Source: Streptomyces sp. JH14 | GTDB lineage: Bacteria; Actinomycetota; Actinomycetes; Streptomycetales; Streptomycetaceae | Length of the DNA stretch: 64,000 nucleotides | NCBI RefSeq assembly: GCF_029428675.1 | Contig: NZ_JAJNEL010000001.1 | Span: forward strand, 3,100,001-3,164,000 | Reading direction: 5' to 3' | Shown: piece by piece, positions 9,205-17,749 of the stretch | Layout: each line of letters begins with the position of its first letter | Numbering within the stretch: the first letter of the stretch is position 1 | Translations under genes and position numbers: made by a program | Notes under the pieces: generated by a model | The model's database searches: none | Seen by the model: the letters and a program-made list of their open reading frames with translations, nothing else | Told to the model about the DNA's origin: nothing

Positions 9205-9678
9205 TCAGGAAACCGCGGGTGTGGGCGTCTTCGGCCAGCTCATGCGGATCACTCCGCCATCGGCCGCCGATCTGACTTCCACATCATCGACGAGACCGCT
9301 GATGACCGCGAGGCCCATCTCGTCCTCGCTGTCCGCGTCCGCCTCGGATTCCGGCTCGTCGCGCCCACCGCCGGGCGTGGCGCCGCGTGTCCCGGGCTCC
9401 GCTCCGGATCCTGCCCCGTCCCCCGGGCCGGGCACCTCGTCGCCGACCTCGATGGAGAAGGACTTCTCCTCCTCGGTCAGGACGACCCAGATCGGAGCGG
9501 TGATGCCATGGCTGCGGTGCAGCCCCACGGCACGGCTGCAGGCCTCACCGACGGCGAGTCTGACCTCGTCGAGCACTGCTTCGTCGACCCCGGCCCGGCG
9601 CGCCACGGCGGCTGCCACGAGGCGGGCCGTCCTGACGTGCTCGGGCTGGGCGCTGAAGCGGAGTTCAACGGTGGCCAT
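9205..9678 (-). CDS. BldG-partner anti-sigma factor (RsbW/SpoIIAB-like)
   Basis: A 157-residue GHKL-type anti-sigma protein, the expected partner of BldG. The ATG at 9678 (MATVELRFSA) has a GAGGGGG site. The N-box region reads LDEVRLAVGEACSRAVGLHR. Aligned to the family pattern SEACTNAV, the Mg-binding Asn is replaced by Arg, so kinase activity is doubtful. The G2-type motif EMGLAVI is present at about residue 130. Between the boxes is a roughly 35-residue acidic, Gly/Glu/Asp-rich insertion that typical SpoIIAB proteins lack. It should bind a sigma factor and be released by unphosphorylated BldG. It lies 296 bp downstream of bldG on the same strand and ends before a strong terminator. Confidence 0.88.
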   Translation of the reverse strand: MATVELRFSAQPEHVRTARLVAAAVARRAGVDEAVLDEVRLAVGEACSRAVGLHRSHGITAPIWVVLTEEEKSFSIEVGDEVPGPGDGAGSGAEPGTRGATPGGGRDEPESEADADSEDEMGLAVISGLVDDVEVRSAADGGVIRMSWPKTPTPAVS

Positions 9679-9974
9679 GCGATCCCCCTCAGACATACGG
9701 GCGTGCATCTCAGGGGCCCGGGCGTGCCGCCCGGTCCCTGCTCTTCCTCCGGAAGCCGGCGGAGCACCGCCCCTCCGGCTCCGGCAGTCGGCAGCTTGCA
9801 GCCGACCGTCCGGTCCGGCCACCGGGAGCCGATGGCCCGGCCCGGCGAACCGACGATCCAACGGACCGACGTTCCACCGAACCGGTCGGCCACCGAACAG
9901 ACTTTCTGTCCGGCAGTCCGCCGAACGGGCTGCCTGCCGGACCGGCCTTCGGCCGATCCGGCCGCGGACCGACC
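9679..9974 (-). other. Long spacer inside the bldG operon
   Basis: 296 bp between the bldG stop and the anti-sigma start. No credible ORF. It is full of short CCGG/CCGAAC repeats and local inverted repeats (for example GGCCTTCGGCC near 9950), so it may fold and set the expression ratio of the two proteins or hold an internal promoter. I see no clear -10/-35 pair. Confidence 0.35.
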
Positions 9975-10328
9975 TCAGTCGGTGGCCGCGACAGCCTCGT
10001 CGACCGTGGTGTGAATCGGGAACACCTTGGTCAGACCGGTGATCCGGAAGATCTTGAGAATGCGCTCCTGGTTGCAGACCAGGCGCAGCGAGCCCTCATG
10101 GGCTCGGACACGCTTCAGGCCGCCCACGAGCACGCCGAGGCCGGTGGAGTCGAGAAAGTCGACACCTTCCATGTCGACAACCAGGTGGTAGCTGCCGTCA
10201 TTCACCAACTCGACCAACTGCTCGCGCAGCTTGGGCGCGGTATACACATCAATCTCGCCACCGACCTCGACGACCGTACGGTCGCCACCAGGGCCGGACA
10301 CATTGCGAGTCGACAAGGACAGGTCCAC
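9975..10328 (-). CDS. bldG: Anti-sigma factor antagonist BldG
   Basis: A 117-residue STAS-domain anti-anti-sigma factor needed in Streptomyces for aerial growth and antibiotic production. The GTG at 10328 is preceded by GGAGGATCC. The phosphorylation loop reads [20 protein letters not shown]. The modified Ser is residue 61 here, four later than the Ser57 I recall for S. coelicolor BldG, because of a short Gly-rich insertion (about residues 11-15). Nearly the whole of the remaining sequence matches the BldG I know. It is transcribed with the downstream anti-sigma gene and diverges from the helicase at 10407. Confidence 0.95.
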   Translation of the reverse strand: MDLSLSTRNVSGPGGDRTVVEVGGEIDVYTAPKLREQLVELVNDGSYHLVVDMEGVDFLDSTGLGVLVGGLKRVRAHEGSLRLVCNQERILKIFRITGLTKVFPIHTTVDEAVAATD

Positions 10329-10406
10329 GGATCCTCCAGCACCTTGCTATCGAGCGGTCGCCCCTCGGTCTCCCCGACGGAGCCAGGGGACGGATCGCCA
10401 GCCGCG

Positions 10407-12950
10407 ATGGCATTCAATCACTTACCAGCAGCCATGCACGACGCCTTGGGACCATTGTCCGTCACGGCGGTGACACACTCGGTGCCGATGGCCAAGAATC
10501 ACCGCCCCAGTCGACCACCCGAGAGCGGGGACTCCCGCCCCTCTCCCGCCATGGTCCTCCACCGGCTCGCCGCAGGCGCAAGCCGGTCCGCGCGCATCAC
10601 TCATACGGAGCACTTGCCCCCGCGTACGGGAACCCATGCCATCTGGCCGGATCGCATCCGGCCAGAAGTGATCGCCGCCATCCGGAAGGCCGGAATCGAC
10701 CACCCGTGGGCGCACCAGGCGGCCGCCGCGGAGCACGCCCTGGACGGCGAGTCCGTCGTGATCGCCACCGGAACCGCCTCCGGCAAGTCGCTCGCCTACC
10801 TCGCCCCGGTCCTCAGCGTCCTGCTCGACGGCTCGGAGGCCCCCAACGGCCGTGGCGCGACCGCCCTGTATCTCGCCCCCACCAAGGCCCTCGCCGCCGA
10901 TCAGCGCCGTTCGGTGAAGGAGCTCGCGGCACCGCTCGCCAACGGGATCAGGCCCGCGGTCTACGACGGCGACACCCCGGTCGAGGAACGCGAGTGGGTG
11001 CGCCAGTACGCCAATTACGTCCTGACCAACCCCGACATGCTGCACCGCGGGATCCTGCCCTCCCACCCCCGCTGGTCCTCCTTCCTGCGCGCCCTGCGCT
11101 TCGTCGTCATCGACGAGTGCCACACCTACCGCGGCGTGTTCGGCTCCCATGTCGCCCAGGTGATACGTCGGCTGCGCCGCCTGTGCGCCCGCTACGGGGC
11201 CGATCCGGTCTTCCTGCTCGCCTCGGCCACCGCGGCGCAGCCCTCGGTCGCCGCGGGCCGGCTCACCGGCCTGCCGGTCAGGGAGGTCGCCGACGACGCC
11301 TCCCCCCGCGGCGAGATGGTCTTCGCCCTGTGGGAACCGCCGCTGACCGAACTGCACGGCGAGAAGGGCGCCCCCGTACGTCGTACCGCCACCGCCGAGA
11401 CCGCCGACCTGCTCACCGATCTGACCGTCCAGGGCGTCCGCTCGGTCGCCTTCGTGCGCTCCCGGCGCGGCGCCGAGCTCATCTCCGTGATCGCCAAGGA
11501 ACGGCTCGCCGAGGTGGACCGCTCGCTGCCCGCCCGGGTCGCCGCCTACCGCGGGGGATACCTCCCCGAGGAACGCCGCGCCCTGGAGCGCGCCCTGCAC
11601 TCCGGCCGGCTGCTGGGCCTGGCCGCCACCACCGCCCTCGAGCTCGGCATCGACGTCTCGGGCCTGGATGCCGTCGTCATCGCGGGCTACCCCGGCACCA
11701 GGGCGTCCCTGTGGCAGCAGGCCGGACGCGCCGGACGCGCCGGACAGGGTGCCCTGGCCATCCTGGTGGCCCGCGACGACCCGCTGGACACCTTCCTCGT
11801 CCACCACCCCGAGGCGCTGTTCCAGCAACCCGTGGAGTCGACCGTCCTCGACCCGGACAACCCTTACGTCCTCGCCCCCCATCTCTGCGCGGCCGCCGCG
11901 GAGCTCCCGCTCACCGGGACGGATCTGGAGCTGTTCGGGCCCGCCGTGGCTGAGCTGCTGCCGCAGCTGGAGGCCGCGAAGCTGCTGCGCAAACGGGCGT
12001 CGGGCTGGCACTGGACCCGCCGCGAGCGGGCCGCCGACCTCACCGACATCCGCGGCGAGGGAGGCCGCCCGGTCCAGATCGTCGAGGAGGGAACCGGCCG
12101 GCTGCTGGGCACCGTCGACGAATCGGCCGCGCACACCGCCGTCCACGATGGAGCCGTCCACCTCCACCAGGGCCTTGCCTATCTGGTCCGGAAACTGGAC
12201 CTGGAGGACTCGGTGGCCCTGGTCGAGCAGGCCGACCCGCCGTACTCGACGACCGCCCGCGACACCACCTCCATCGCCGTTCTGGAGACGGACACGGAGA
12301 TCCCGTGGGGTGACGGGCGACTCTGTTACGGCTCCGTGGAAGTCACCAACCAGGTCGTCTCCTTCCTGCGTCGCAAACTGATCACCGGCGAAGTCCTCGG
12401 CGAGACCAAACTGGACCTGCCGCCCCGTACGCTGCGCACCCGCGCCGTGTGGTGGACGGTCACCCAGGACCAGCTGGACGCCGCCCGCATCAACCCGGAG
12501 ATCCTGGGCGGCGCCCTCCACGCCGCCGAGCACGCGTCCATCGGGATGCTGCCGCTCTTCGCCACCTGCGACCGCTGGGACATCGGCGGCGTCTCCGTGC
12601 CACTCCATCCGGACACCCTGTTGCCCACGGTCTTCGTGTACGACGGCCATCCCGGCGGAGCCGGATTCGCCGAACGCGCCTTCCACACCGCTCGAGGCTG
12701 GCTCACCGCCACCCGCCAGGCCATCGCGTCCTGCGAGTGCGAGGCGGGCTGCCCGTCCTGCATCCAGTCCCCCAAGTGCGGCAACGGCAACGATCCGCTG
12801 CACAAGCGAGGGGCCGTACGCCTCCTCAGCGAACTCCTCCGCTCCGCCCCGCCGGACCCGGAGGAGCCTGCGGGCCCGGCGGAACCGCAGCGACCTCCGA
12901 AGGGCCCGGCAGAACCGCTGCAGCACCCGGAGGGCCCGCCCGCGACCTGA
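10407..12950 (+). CDS. DEAD/DEAH helicase with C-terminal four-Cys domain (MrfA-like)
   Basis: An 847-residue superfamily 2 helicase. Motif I is ATGTASGKS (about residue 118), motif II is VVIDECHTYRG (about 236), motif III is LLASATAAQ, and motif VI is WQQAGRAGRAG. The C-terminal DUF1998-type domain carries four cysteines (CECEAGCPSCIQSPKCGNG), the metal site of the MrfA/YprA family, which unwinds DNA 3' to 5' in repair. The ATG at 10407 gives MAFNHLPAAMHDAL, with codon 6 being TTA, the rare codon read by the bldA tRNA. An alternative ATG at 10488 (MAKNHRPS) would remove it. The gene diverges from bldG. Its 3' end overlaps the opposing tadE-like gene by 125 bp. Confidence 0.93.
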   Translation: MAFNHLPAAMHDALGPLSVTAVTHSVPMAKNHRPSRPPESGDSRPSPAMVLHRLAAGASRSARITHTEHLPPRTGTHAIWPDRIRPEVIAAIRKAGIDHPWAHQAAAAEHALDGESVVIATGTASGKSLAYLAPVLSVLLDGSEAPNGRGATALYLAPTKALAADQRRSVKELAAPLANGIRPAVYDGDTPVEEREWVRQYANYVLTNPDMLHRGILPSHPRWSSFLRALRFVVIDECHTYRGVFGSHVAQVIRRLRRLCARYGADPVFLLASATAAQPSVAAGRLTGLPVREVADDASPRGEMVFALWEPPLTELHGEKGAPVRRTATAETADLLTDLTVQGVRSVAFVRSRRGAELISVIAKERLAEVDRSLPARVAAYRGGYLPEERRALERALHSGRLLGLAATTALELGIDVSGLDAVVIAGYPGTRASLWQQAGRAGRAGQGALAILVARDDPLDTFLVHHPEALFQQPVESTVLDPDNPYVLAPHLCAAAAELPLTGTDLELFGPAVAELLPQLEAAKLLRKRASGWHWTRRERAADLTDIRGEGGRPVQIVEEGTGRLLGTVDESAAHTAVHDGAVHLHQGLAYLVRKLDLEDSVALVEQADPPYSTTARDTTSIAVLETDTEIPWGDGRLCYGSVEVTNQVVSFLRRKLITGEVLGETKLDLPPRTLRTRAVWWTVTQDQLDAARINPEILGGALHAAEHASIGMLPLFATCDRWDIGGVSVPLHPDTLLPTVFVYDGHPGGAGFAERAFHTARGWLTATRQAIASCECEAGCPSCIQSPKCGNGNDPLHKRGAVRLLSELLRSAPPDPEEPAGPAEPQRPPKGPAEPLQHPEGPPAT

Positions 12951-13335
12951 CCACCGGCGCGTAGGGCCCGAACCGCACCCGGGCCGTCACATCGGCGATC
13001 TCCCCCTGCACAGTGCACCGCGCCACCACCGCCCCCTGTGCCGTGGCCACCTCCTCGGCCGCCCGGCACGCCGCTGCCACCCCCTGCAACGCCCGGTCGG
13101 CCGCTGCCAGGGCCGCCAGATCGGCCGCCCCGCCTGCCCGATGCCGGGCGGCCACCGCCTGTCCGAGCGCGAGTACGACCGCGAAAACCGCACACAGCGT
13201 GGCCGTGGTCATCGCCACCCAGACAGTCGCCACTCCACGGTCCCGCTCACCGCGCCGACGGTGCCGCCGCACGCACCACATCCACCAGGCGCGCCGCGGA
13301 GCCGCCTGCTGCGCACCGGCCCCCTTCCGTGTCAC
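12826..13335 (-). CDS. TadE-like pilus/secretion protein (Rv3654c type)
   Basis: A 169-residue protein with a basic N-terminus, one transmembrane helix (about residues 35-62, GVATVWVAMTTATLCAVFAV) and a periplasm-facing domain with a conserved Cys pair. This is the layout of the Rv3654c-type minor pseudopilin that ends actinobacterial tad loci. The GTG start overlaps the tadE stop, so the two are translationally coupled. The proline-rich C-terminus runs 125 bp into the 3' end of the convergent helicase gene, so the two transcripts would be antisense there. It is last in the operon interrupted by the prophage. Confidence 0.8.
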   Translation of the reverse strand: MTRKGAGAQQAAPRRAWWMWCVRRHRRRGERDRGVATVWVAMTTATLCAVFAVVLALGQAVAARHRAGGAADLAALAAADRALQGVAAACRAAEEVATAQGAVVARCTVQGEIADVTARVRFGPYAPVVRSRAGPPGAAAVLPGPSEVAAVPPGPQAPPGPAGRSGGVR

Positions 13336-13763
13336 GGCTCCACCCCCACCGTGTCCTCGGCCAGCGCTGCCGCCTGCGCGCTCAGCGTCAGGGCGAGTGG
13401 ACCGAGTCCGGGCGCCGGGGCGTCCACCCGTACCCGCCAGAGCTCCCCGGCCCGTTCCAGATCCACCCGCGCCCGGTCAGGCGCCGCCGAACGGGCGACT
13501 GCCAGGACCTGCGCCTCCGGTTCGGAGCGGGCCGCCGCCCGCGCCCCGGCCCTCGCCGCATCCACACACCGGATCTGCGCGGCGGCGGCCATCAGCGCCC
13601 AGACCAAGGCCAGGGCGAACAGCAGCAGCACGGGAATCACCATGGCCGCCTCCGCCGTCACCGCCCCCCGGTCACGGCCTTCCACACCGTCCTTGCCCGC
13701 GCCGTCCTCGCCCGCACCGGACCCAGCCCGGCTCCCGGGGCGCCGCCTCTCAGAACTTCGCAT
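13332..13763 (-). CDS. tadE: TadE family pseudopilin
   Basis: A 143-residue TadE-like protein. After a charged N-terminus comes GAVTAEAAMVIPVLLLFALA, the typical TadE start of the hydrophobic helix (about residues 33-60) with the conserved Glu at position +5. The remainder is extracytoplasmic. It is thought to be a minor pseudopilin of the Flp/tad pilus. It overlaps the pilin gene upstream by 14 bp and the tadE-like gene downstream by 4 bp. Confidence 0.85.
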   Translation of the reverse strand: MRSSERRRPGSRAGSGAGEDGAGKDGVEGRDRGAVTAEAAMVIPVLLLFALALVWALMAAAAQIRCVDAARAGARAAARSEPEAQVLAVARSAAPDRARVDLERAGELWRVRVDAPAPGLGPLALTLSAQAAALAEDTVGVEP

Positions 13764-13950
13764 CGAGCGCGTCCTTGAGCAGGGACTGCAGCGCCGTCAT
13801 GACAGGCGCACTGGTGACCACTTTGTAGAGCACCGCCGCGAATGCGCAGGCCGCGATCGTCCCCACCGCATATTCGGACGTCGTCATCCCACGGTCCGAC
13901 CGGGTCCGGCGCACCATGCCCCGCATCCAGCCCCTGATTCGCTGAGCCAT
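13750..13950 (-). CDS. Flp-type pilin (DUF4244)
   Basis: A 66-residue pilin-like protein. The ATG at 13950 (MAQRIRGWMRGM) has GGGGGTTGAA just upstream and is preferred to the in-frame start at 13974. The motif RGMTTSEYAVGTIAACAFAA fits the Flp prepilin rule G/XXXXEY, with cleavage expected after the Gly and the mature protein starting MTTSEY. One hydrophobic helix follows, with a short amphipathic tail. This is the probable structural subunit of the tad pilus, made from an operon that the prophage cuts upstream. Confidence 0.87.
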   Translation of the reverse strand: MAQRIRGWMRGMVRRTRSDRGMTTSEYAVGTIAACAFAAVLYKVVTSAPVMTALQSLLKDALDAKF

Positions 13951-14008
13951 TTCAACCCCCGGGAATTGTTCCATTTGAACCGAATAAACATTTATGACAG
14001 CTTCTGCC

Positions 14009-14755
14009 TCAACCCGTGTGCAGTAGTCCGGTCGCCAGACCGATGACCACGGGCGCCACCCCGACCGCCAGAAAGGCGGGCAGAAAGCAGAGCCCCACCG
14101 GTGCGGTGATCAGCACGCCGGCCCGCTGTGCGCGCGTCACAGCTGCAGCCGACCGTTCCGCCCGCATCGCCTCTGCCAGCCGGGAGACCGGTTCCGCTGC
14201 CGGAGCCCCGGTCGAGCCCGCCCGTTCCAGGCAGCGGGCCAGCGCGCCGGCGCCCGGTATGTCGCCGAACCTCCCCCAGGACACGGCTGGTTCACCGCCC
14301 AGCCGGATCTCCGCCGCCGTCCGCGCCAGCCGCTCGCCGACCGGACCGCCGAGCGACTCCCCCACCGCTTCCGCCGCCTCCCGCGGACCGGCCCCGGCCG
14401 AGATGCAGGCCGCCAGCAGGTCGGCTGCCAGGGGGAGCTGCCGTACGGTCTCCGCCACTTCCGCGGCGGGCACGGCGGGCCCGCGCCCGCGCCTCGTCCG
14501 CTGCCACCGCCACGTGCCGTACGCCGCGGCCAGTCCGGCCGCGCACCCCCACGGACCGCCGACGAGAGTCCAGCCGGCCACCACAGCGCCCAGCGGCGCC
14601 ACCAGTTCCCCGGCCCGGGCCCCGGACACCGGCCGCCTGAACCGCGGCTTCCCCGGGCCGACCGCCAGCAGCAACGCACCTCGACGGCGCACCGCCCCCT
14701 CCCGCCTCCGCCCGGCCAGGGCGAGAGCCGGAATCGCGACCGCGCCCAGCCCCAC
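14009..14755 (-). CDS. tadC: TadC-like inner-membrane platform protein
   Basis: A 248-residue type II secretion F-domain protein. Hydrophobic segments lie near residues 50-75 and at the C-terminus (about 215-245), with a cytoplasmic helical T2SSF domain between (LPLAADLLAACISAGAGPRE). With TadB it forms the membrane platform on which the TadA ATPase acts. The GTG start directly follows the tadB stop. Confidence 0.85.
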   Translation of the reverse strand: MGLGAVAIPALALAGRRREGAVRRRGALLLAVGPGKPRFRRPVSGARAGELVAPLGAVVAGWTLVGGPWGCAAGLAAAYGTWRWQRTRRGRGPAVPAAEVAETVRQLPLAADLLAACISAGAGPREAAEAVGESLGGPVGERLARTAAEIRLGGEPAVSWGRFGDIPGAGALARCLERAGSTGAPAAEPVSRLAEAMRAERSAAAVTRAQRAGVLITAPVGLCFLPAFLAVGVAPVVIGLATGLLHTG

Positions 14756-15649
14756 TCATGGCGCCTCCCCCGCCCGTACGATGCGGCCGGCCCACAGGAG
14801 ACCGGCCGTCTCCAGCAACCCGCCCACCACCAGGCAGGCCAGCCCGGCCGGACCGTGGAGGAGCACCCGCAACGGATCGGCCCCGAGCGCTGCCCCCAGT
14901 CCCAGACCCAGCACCGGCAGCAGCGCCAGCACGGCCACCGTCGACCAGGCCCCCGCCAACTGCGCCCTGAGCTCCTCCCGCCGGCGCCGCTCTGCCCGCA
15001 ACGCTCCCTCCAAGCGGTCCAGACCGGCCGCCAGCCCCGCCCCTCCGTCCACCGCCACGCGCCAGCACGCCGCCACCCCGGCGAGCCCCTCCAGACCAGG
15101 CTCACGCGCCGCCTGCCCGAGCGCCGCCGGCACATCGCCACCGAACCGTGCGGCGGCCGACACGGCAGCCTCCGCAGCGCCCAACGCTCCGGTGCCGCGC
15201 ACAGCGACCAGCAGCGCCTGCCCCGGCTCGTGGCCGGCCCGCAGCTCGCCCACCACCGCGCCGCACAGCGCCACCACCGCGTCGGCCCGGCGCTCCCGTT
15301 CGCGCCGGGCGGCCCGTTTCCGCATCCACCGCCGTACCAACGGCACCGCCACCGCCCCTGCGACCACCGGCAGCACCGACTCCCCCAGCACGGCGAGCAC
15401 GAGCGCCACCGGCAGACAGCACCACTCCCGCCGCCCCCGGAACATCGCCCGGAACCACACCAGGGCCCGCTCCCGGATGCTCCGCGAAGACCGCTCACCC
15501 ACCCCGTCGACGAACAACACCCTGGCCCGCCGCAGCCCTTGGTCCTGCCCCACCGCCAACCAGGCAGCCACCCCCGCGCACACAGCCAGCGCATACGTCG
15601 CGTACCCGGGTGCCCCGGCCGCCGCCCCCGCCGCCGTCCCGCCGGTCAC
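14756..15649 (-). CDS. tadB: TadB-like inner-membrane platform protein
   Basis: A 297-residue T2SSF protein with several membrane helices (about 10-28, 78-105, 240-290) and the F-domain pattern of a paired helical repeat including GHEPGQALLVAVRGTGALG. Partner of TadC and docking site for the TadA ATPase. Its start overlaps the end of the tadA gene by 4 bp (ATGA), so the original operon was translationally coupled. In the lysogen this coupling is to a headless tadA fragment only. Confidence 0.86.
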   Translation of the reverse strand: MTGGTAAGAAAGAPGYATYALAVCAGVAAWLAVGQDQGLRRARVLFVDGVGERSSRSIRERALVWFRAMFRGRREWCCLPVALVLAVLGESVLPVVAGAVAVPLVRRWMRKRAARRERERRADAVVALCGAVVGELRAGHEPGQALLVAVRGTGALGAAEAAVSAAARFGGDVPAALGQAAREPGLEGLAGVAACWRVAVDGGAGLAAGLDRLEGALRAERRRREELRAQLAGAWSTVAVLALLPVLGLGLGAALGADPLRVLLHGPAGLACLVVGGLLETAGLLWAGRIVRAGEAP

Positions 15650-16219
15650 AGTGCACCCCCGATCAACGACCGCAGCCGCTCCCAGCCCCGCTCCCGGACG
15701 AAACCGCCGGCGCCCCAGCGCAGCGCCGGCACCGTCACCACGAGCCCGGCCGCATCCCGCTCCAGCACATGCACCTCGGCGATTCTTCGCAGCCCGGCCC
15801 GGTCGCGTACGAGGTGGACCACCACCGACAGCGCGGCCGACAACTGACTGTGCAGCGCCACCCGGTCGAGACCGGCCGCCGTCCCGAGTGCCTCCAGACG
15901 GGCCGGGACATGCTCGGCGGCGTTCGCATGGACCGTGCCGCAGCCGCCCTCATGGCCCGTGTTCAGCGCGGCCAGCAGCACTGTCACCTCGGAACCGCGC
16001 ACCTCCCCCACCACCAGCCGGTCCGGCCGCATCCGCAACGCCTGGCGCACCAGGTCCTGCAGGGTCACCCGCCCCGCCCCCTCCTGGTTGGCGGGGCGCG
16101 ACTCCAGGCGCACCACATGCGGGTGGTCCGGCCGCAGCTCCGCCGAGTCCTCGGCCAGAACGATCCGCTCCCGCTCCCCGACAGCGCCCAGCAGGCTCGA
16201 CAGCAACGTGGTCTTCCCG
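15646..16219 (-). pseudogene. tadA: C-terminal half of tadA ATPase, cut off by prophage
   Basis: Reading the minus strand from 16219, the host sequence begins inside the P-loop as KTTLLSSLLGAVGERERIVL. It continues through the Asp box (LAEDSAELRP), Walker B (RPDRLVVGEVRG) and the His box region (GHEGGCGTVHANAA) to a stop overlapping tadB. The N-terminal half is at 57084-57664. Joining the two at the shared TTCCCG gives 1149 bp, exactly 383 codons. An open frame continues upstream into phage DNA as far as 17277, but this is not tadA sequence and offers no natural start. Inactive as it stands; excision would repair it. Confidence 0.93.
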
Positions 16220-16238
16220 AACACCGGACAAAGACACC
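16201..16238. other. attL of the prophage (core TTCCCG at 16214-16219)
   Basis: The host tadA sequence (CAGCAACGTGGTC on the plus strand) meets phage sequence at TTCCCG. The phage arm ends AAGACACC at 16231-16238, the reverse complement of GGTGTCTT at 57061-57068 in attR. The core is the only sequence common to both junctions. Confidence 0.88.
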
Positions 16239-16257
16239 ACTGGTGACGCACACTCGG

Positions 16258-17745
16258 ATGATGAAGAACAGCCGGACGCCCAAGAGCGGGCCAACACGCG
16301 CAGTGATCTATGTCCGTATCAGCCAGGACCGGACCGGCGCCCACCTCGGCGTCGACCGGCAGCGCGAGGACTGCGATGCGCTCGCCGAATCCCGCGGCTG
16401 GGAAGTCGTCGAGGTCTACATCGACAACGACCTGTCGGCGTACTCGGGCAAGCCGCGCAAGGACTACCGGCGGATGCTCGCAGACCTCGAACTCGGCACC
16501 GCCACCGTCGTCATCGCCTGGCACACCGACCGGCTGCACCGCTCCCCCACCGAGTTGGAGGAGTACATCGACCTCAGCCAGCGCCGCGGTGTCGACACTC
16601 ACACCTGCCAGGCCGGCGAACTCGACCTGTCCACCTCGTCCGGCCGGATGACCGCCCGCATCCACGGGGCCGTAGCCCGGCACGAGTCCGAGCACAAGGC
16701 CGAGCGTGTCGCCCGGGCCCGCCTGCAGAAGGCGAAGGCCGGAAAGTTCGGCGGCGGCCTGCGCCCGTTCGGGTGGGGCGTACCCACCGGCGAGACCCGG
16801 AAGAAGACCGTGAAGGGCACGGACGAGGAGATCGACGTGCCCGTCCTCGACATGAACAAGGCGGTCCCCGAGGAAGCCGCGGCACTCGATGCGGGCACAG
16901 ACCAGATCCTGGCCGGCGGATCGGTCAGGGGATGGGTCCGCTGGCTCGCCGATAAGGGTCTGATGTCCAGCACGGGCAAGCCGATCGACCACCAGGCGGC
17001 GCGCGATCTGCTGATGCGCCCGAGGAACGCCGGAATCGCGGTCTACCAGGGCGAGGAGATCGGGGCCGGGCTCTGGGAGCCAGTCGTCGACGAGGGGCGC
17101 TTCAGGGCCGTTGTGGCCATCCTGACGAACCCGTCGCGGGTGTCGACGCCGGGGCCGACACCGAAGTGGTTCGGCTCGCTGATCTACCTGTGCGGGCACA
17201 AGGGGTGCACGAAGACGGTGAAGTGCACACGAACGGGCGGCGGGAACCACCCGAGCTACCGATGCCCCGACCAGCACGGCGGCGGCCGCAACGCCGAGAA
17301 ACTCGACACGTACATCGAGGACCTGCTGATCGAGCGCCTGTCACGCGAGGATGCGGGCGAACTGCTGCAGCCTGCCGCGGACGGCGTGAACGTGGCAGCC
17401 CTGCAGATGGAGAGCGAACAGATCCGCCGGCGCCTCACCGACCTCGCGGCCATGTTCGGGGCCGGGACGATCGACATGGCCCAGTTCACCGAGGGCACGG
17501 ACATCGCGCGCGCCCAACTCGACGGCGTCACCCGGCAGCTGGCCCGGGCCGCGGTCAAAGACCCGCTGGTGGGACTGGTGGGTGTGCCCGATGTACGGAA
17601 GGCGTGGAAGGGGCTCGACCTGGACCGCCGGCGCACCGTGCTGCGCGCCCTCCTGGAGGTGACGCTCCGACCGCCGCGTCCCGGCCGCATGCCGGACGGC
17701 GGGTACTTCGACTACGAAGCCATCGAAACGCAATGGCTGCGATAG
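16258..17745 (+). CDS. int: Large serine integrase
   Basis: A 495-residue recombinase that joins attP to attB. The N-terminal resolvase domain starts RAVIYVRISQDRTG, with nucleophile Ser22, and the arginine motif HTDRLHRSPTELEEY lies near residue 88. A recombinase (DNA-binding) domain follows (about 180-300). A zinc ribbon has Cys pairs in LCGHKGCTKTVKC and YRCPD (about 307-340), with a coiled-coil segment after it (MESEQIRRRLTDLAAMF). The size fits the phiC31/TG1-like class. The ATG at 16258 is chosen; an in-frame GTG at 16243 is also possible, and neither has a clear ribosome site. The gene begins 20 bp inside attL. It converges with the repressor gene, whose stop is 5 bp away. Confidence 0.95.
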   Translation: MMKNSRTPKSGPTRAVIYVRISQDRTGAHLGVDRQREDCDALAESRGWEVVEVYIDNDLSAYSGKPRKDYRRMLADLELGTATVVIAWHTDRLHRSPTELEEYIDLSQRRGVDTHTCQAGELDLSTSSGRMTARIHGAVARHESEHKAERVARARLQKAKAGKFGGGLRPFGWGVPTGETRKKTVKGTDEEIDVPVLDMNKAVPEEAAALDAGTDQILAGGSVRGWVRWLADKGLMSSTGKPIDHQAARDLLMRPRNAGIAVYQGEEIGAGLWEPVVDEGRFRAVVAILTNPSRVSTPGPTPKWFGSLIYLCGHKGCTKTVKCTRTGGGNHPSYRCPDQHGGGRNAEKLDTYIEDLLIERLSREDAGELLQPAADGVNVAALQMESEQIRRRLTDLAAMFGAGTIDMAQFTEGTDIARAQLDGVTRQLARAAVKDPLVGLVGVPDVRKAWKGLDLDRRRTVLRALLEVTLRPPRPGRMPDGGYFDYEAIETQWLR

Positions 17746-17749
17746 ACCG

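Noticed and set aside
10422..12926. 834-residue minus-strand open frame
   Set aside because: Antisense shadow of the helicase gene; Gly/Arg/Asp-rich with no domain.
15148..16257. Integrase start far upstream, giving an 865-residue protein
   Set aside because: The extension lies in host tad DNA and phage arm sequence, is Pro/Arg-rich, and precedes the resolvase domain without homology; an integrase cannot depend on host sequence outside the prophage.
14016..16955. 979-residue plus-strand open frame over the tad genes
   Set aside because: Pro/Ser/Ala/Arg low complexity, antisense to tadC, tadB and the tadA fragment; only its end overlaps the integrase in another frame.
15646..17277. 543-residue minus-strand open frame joining phage DNA to tadA
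   Set aside because: Only the part left of 16219 is tadA. The remainder is antisense to the integrase. It could be translated as a chimera only by accident.
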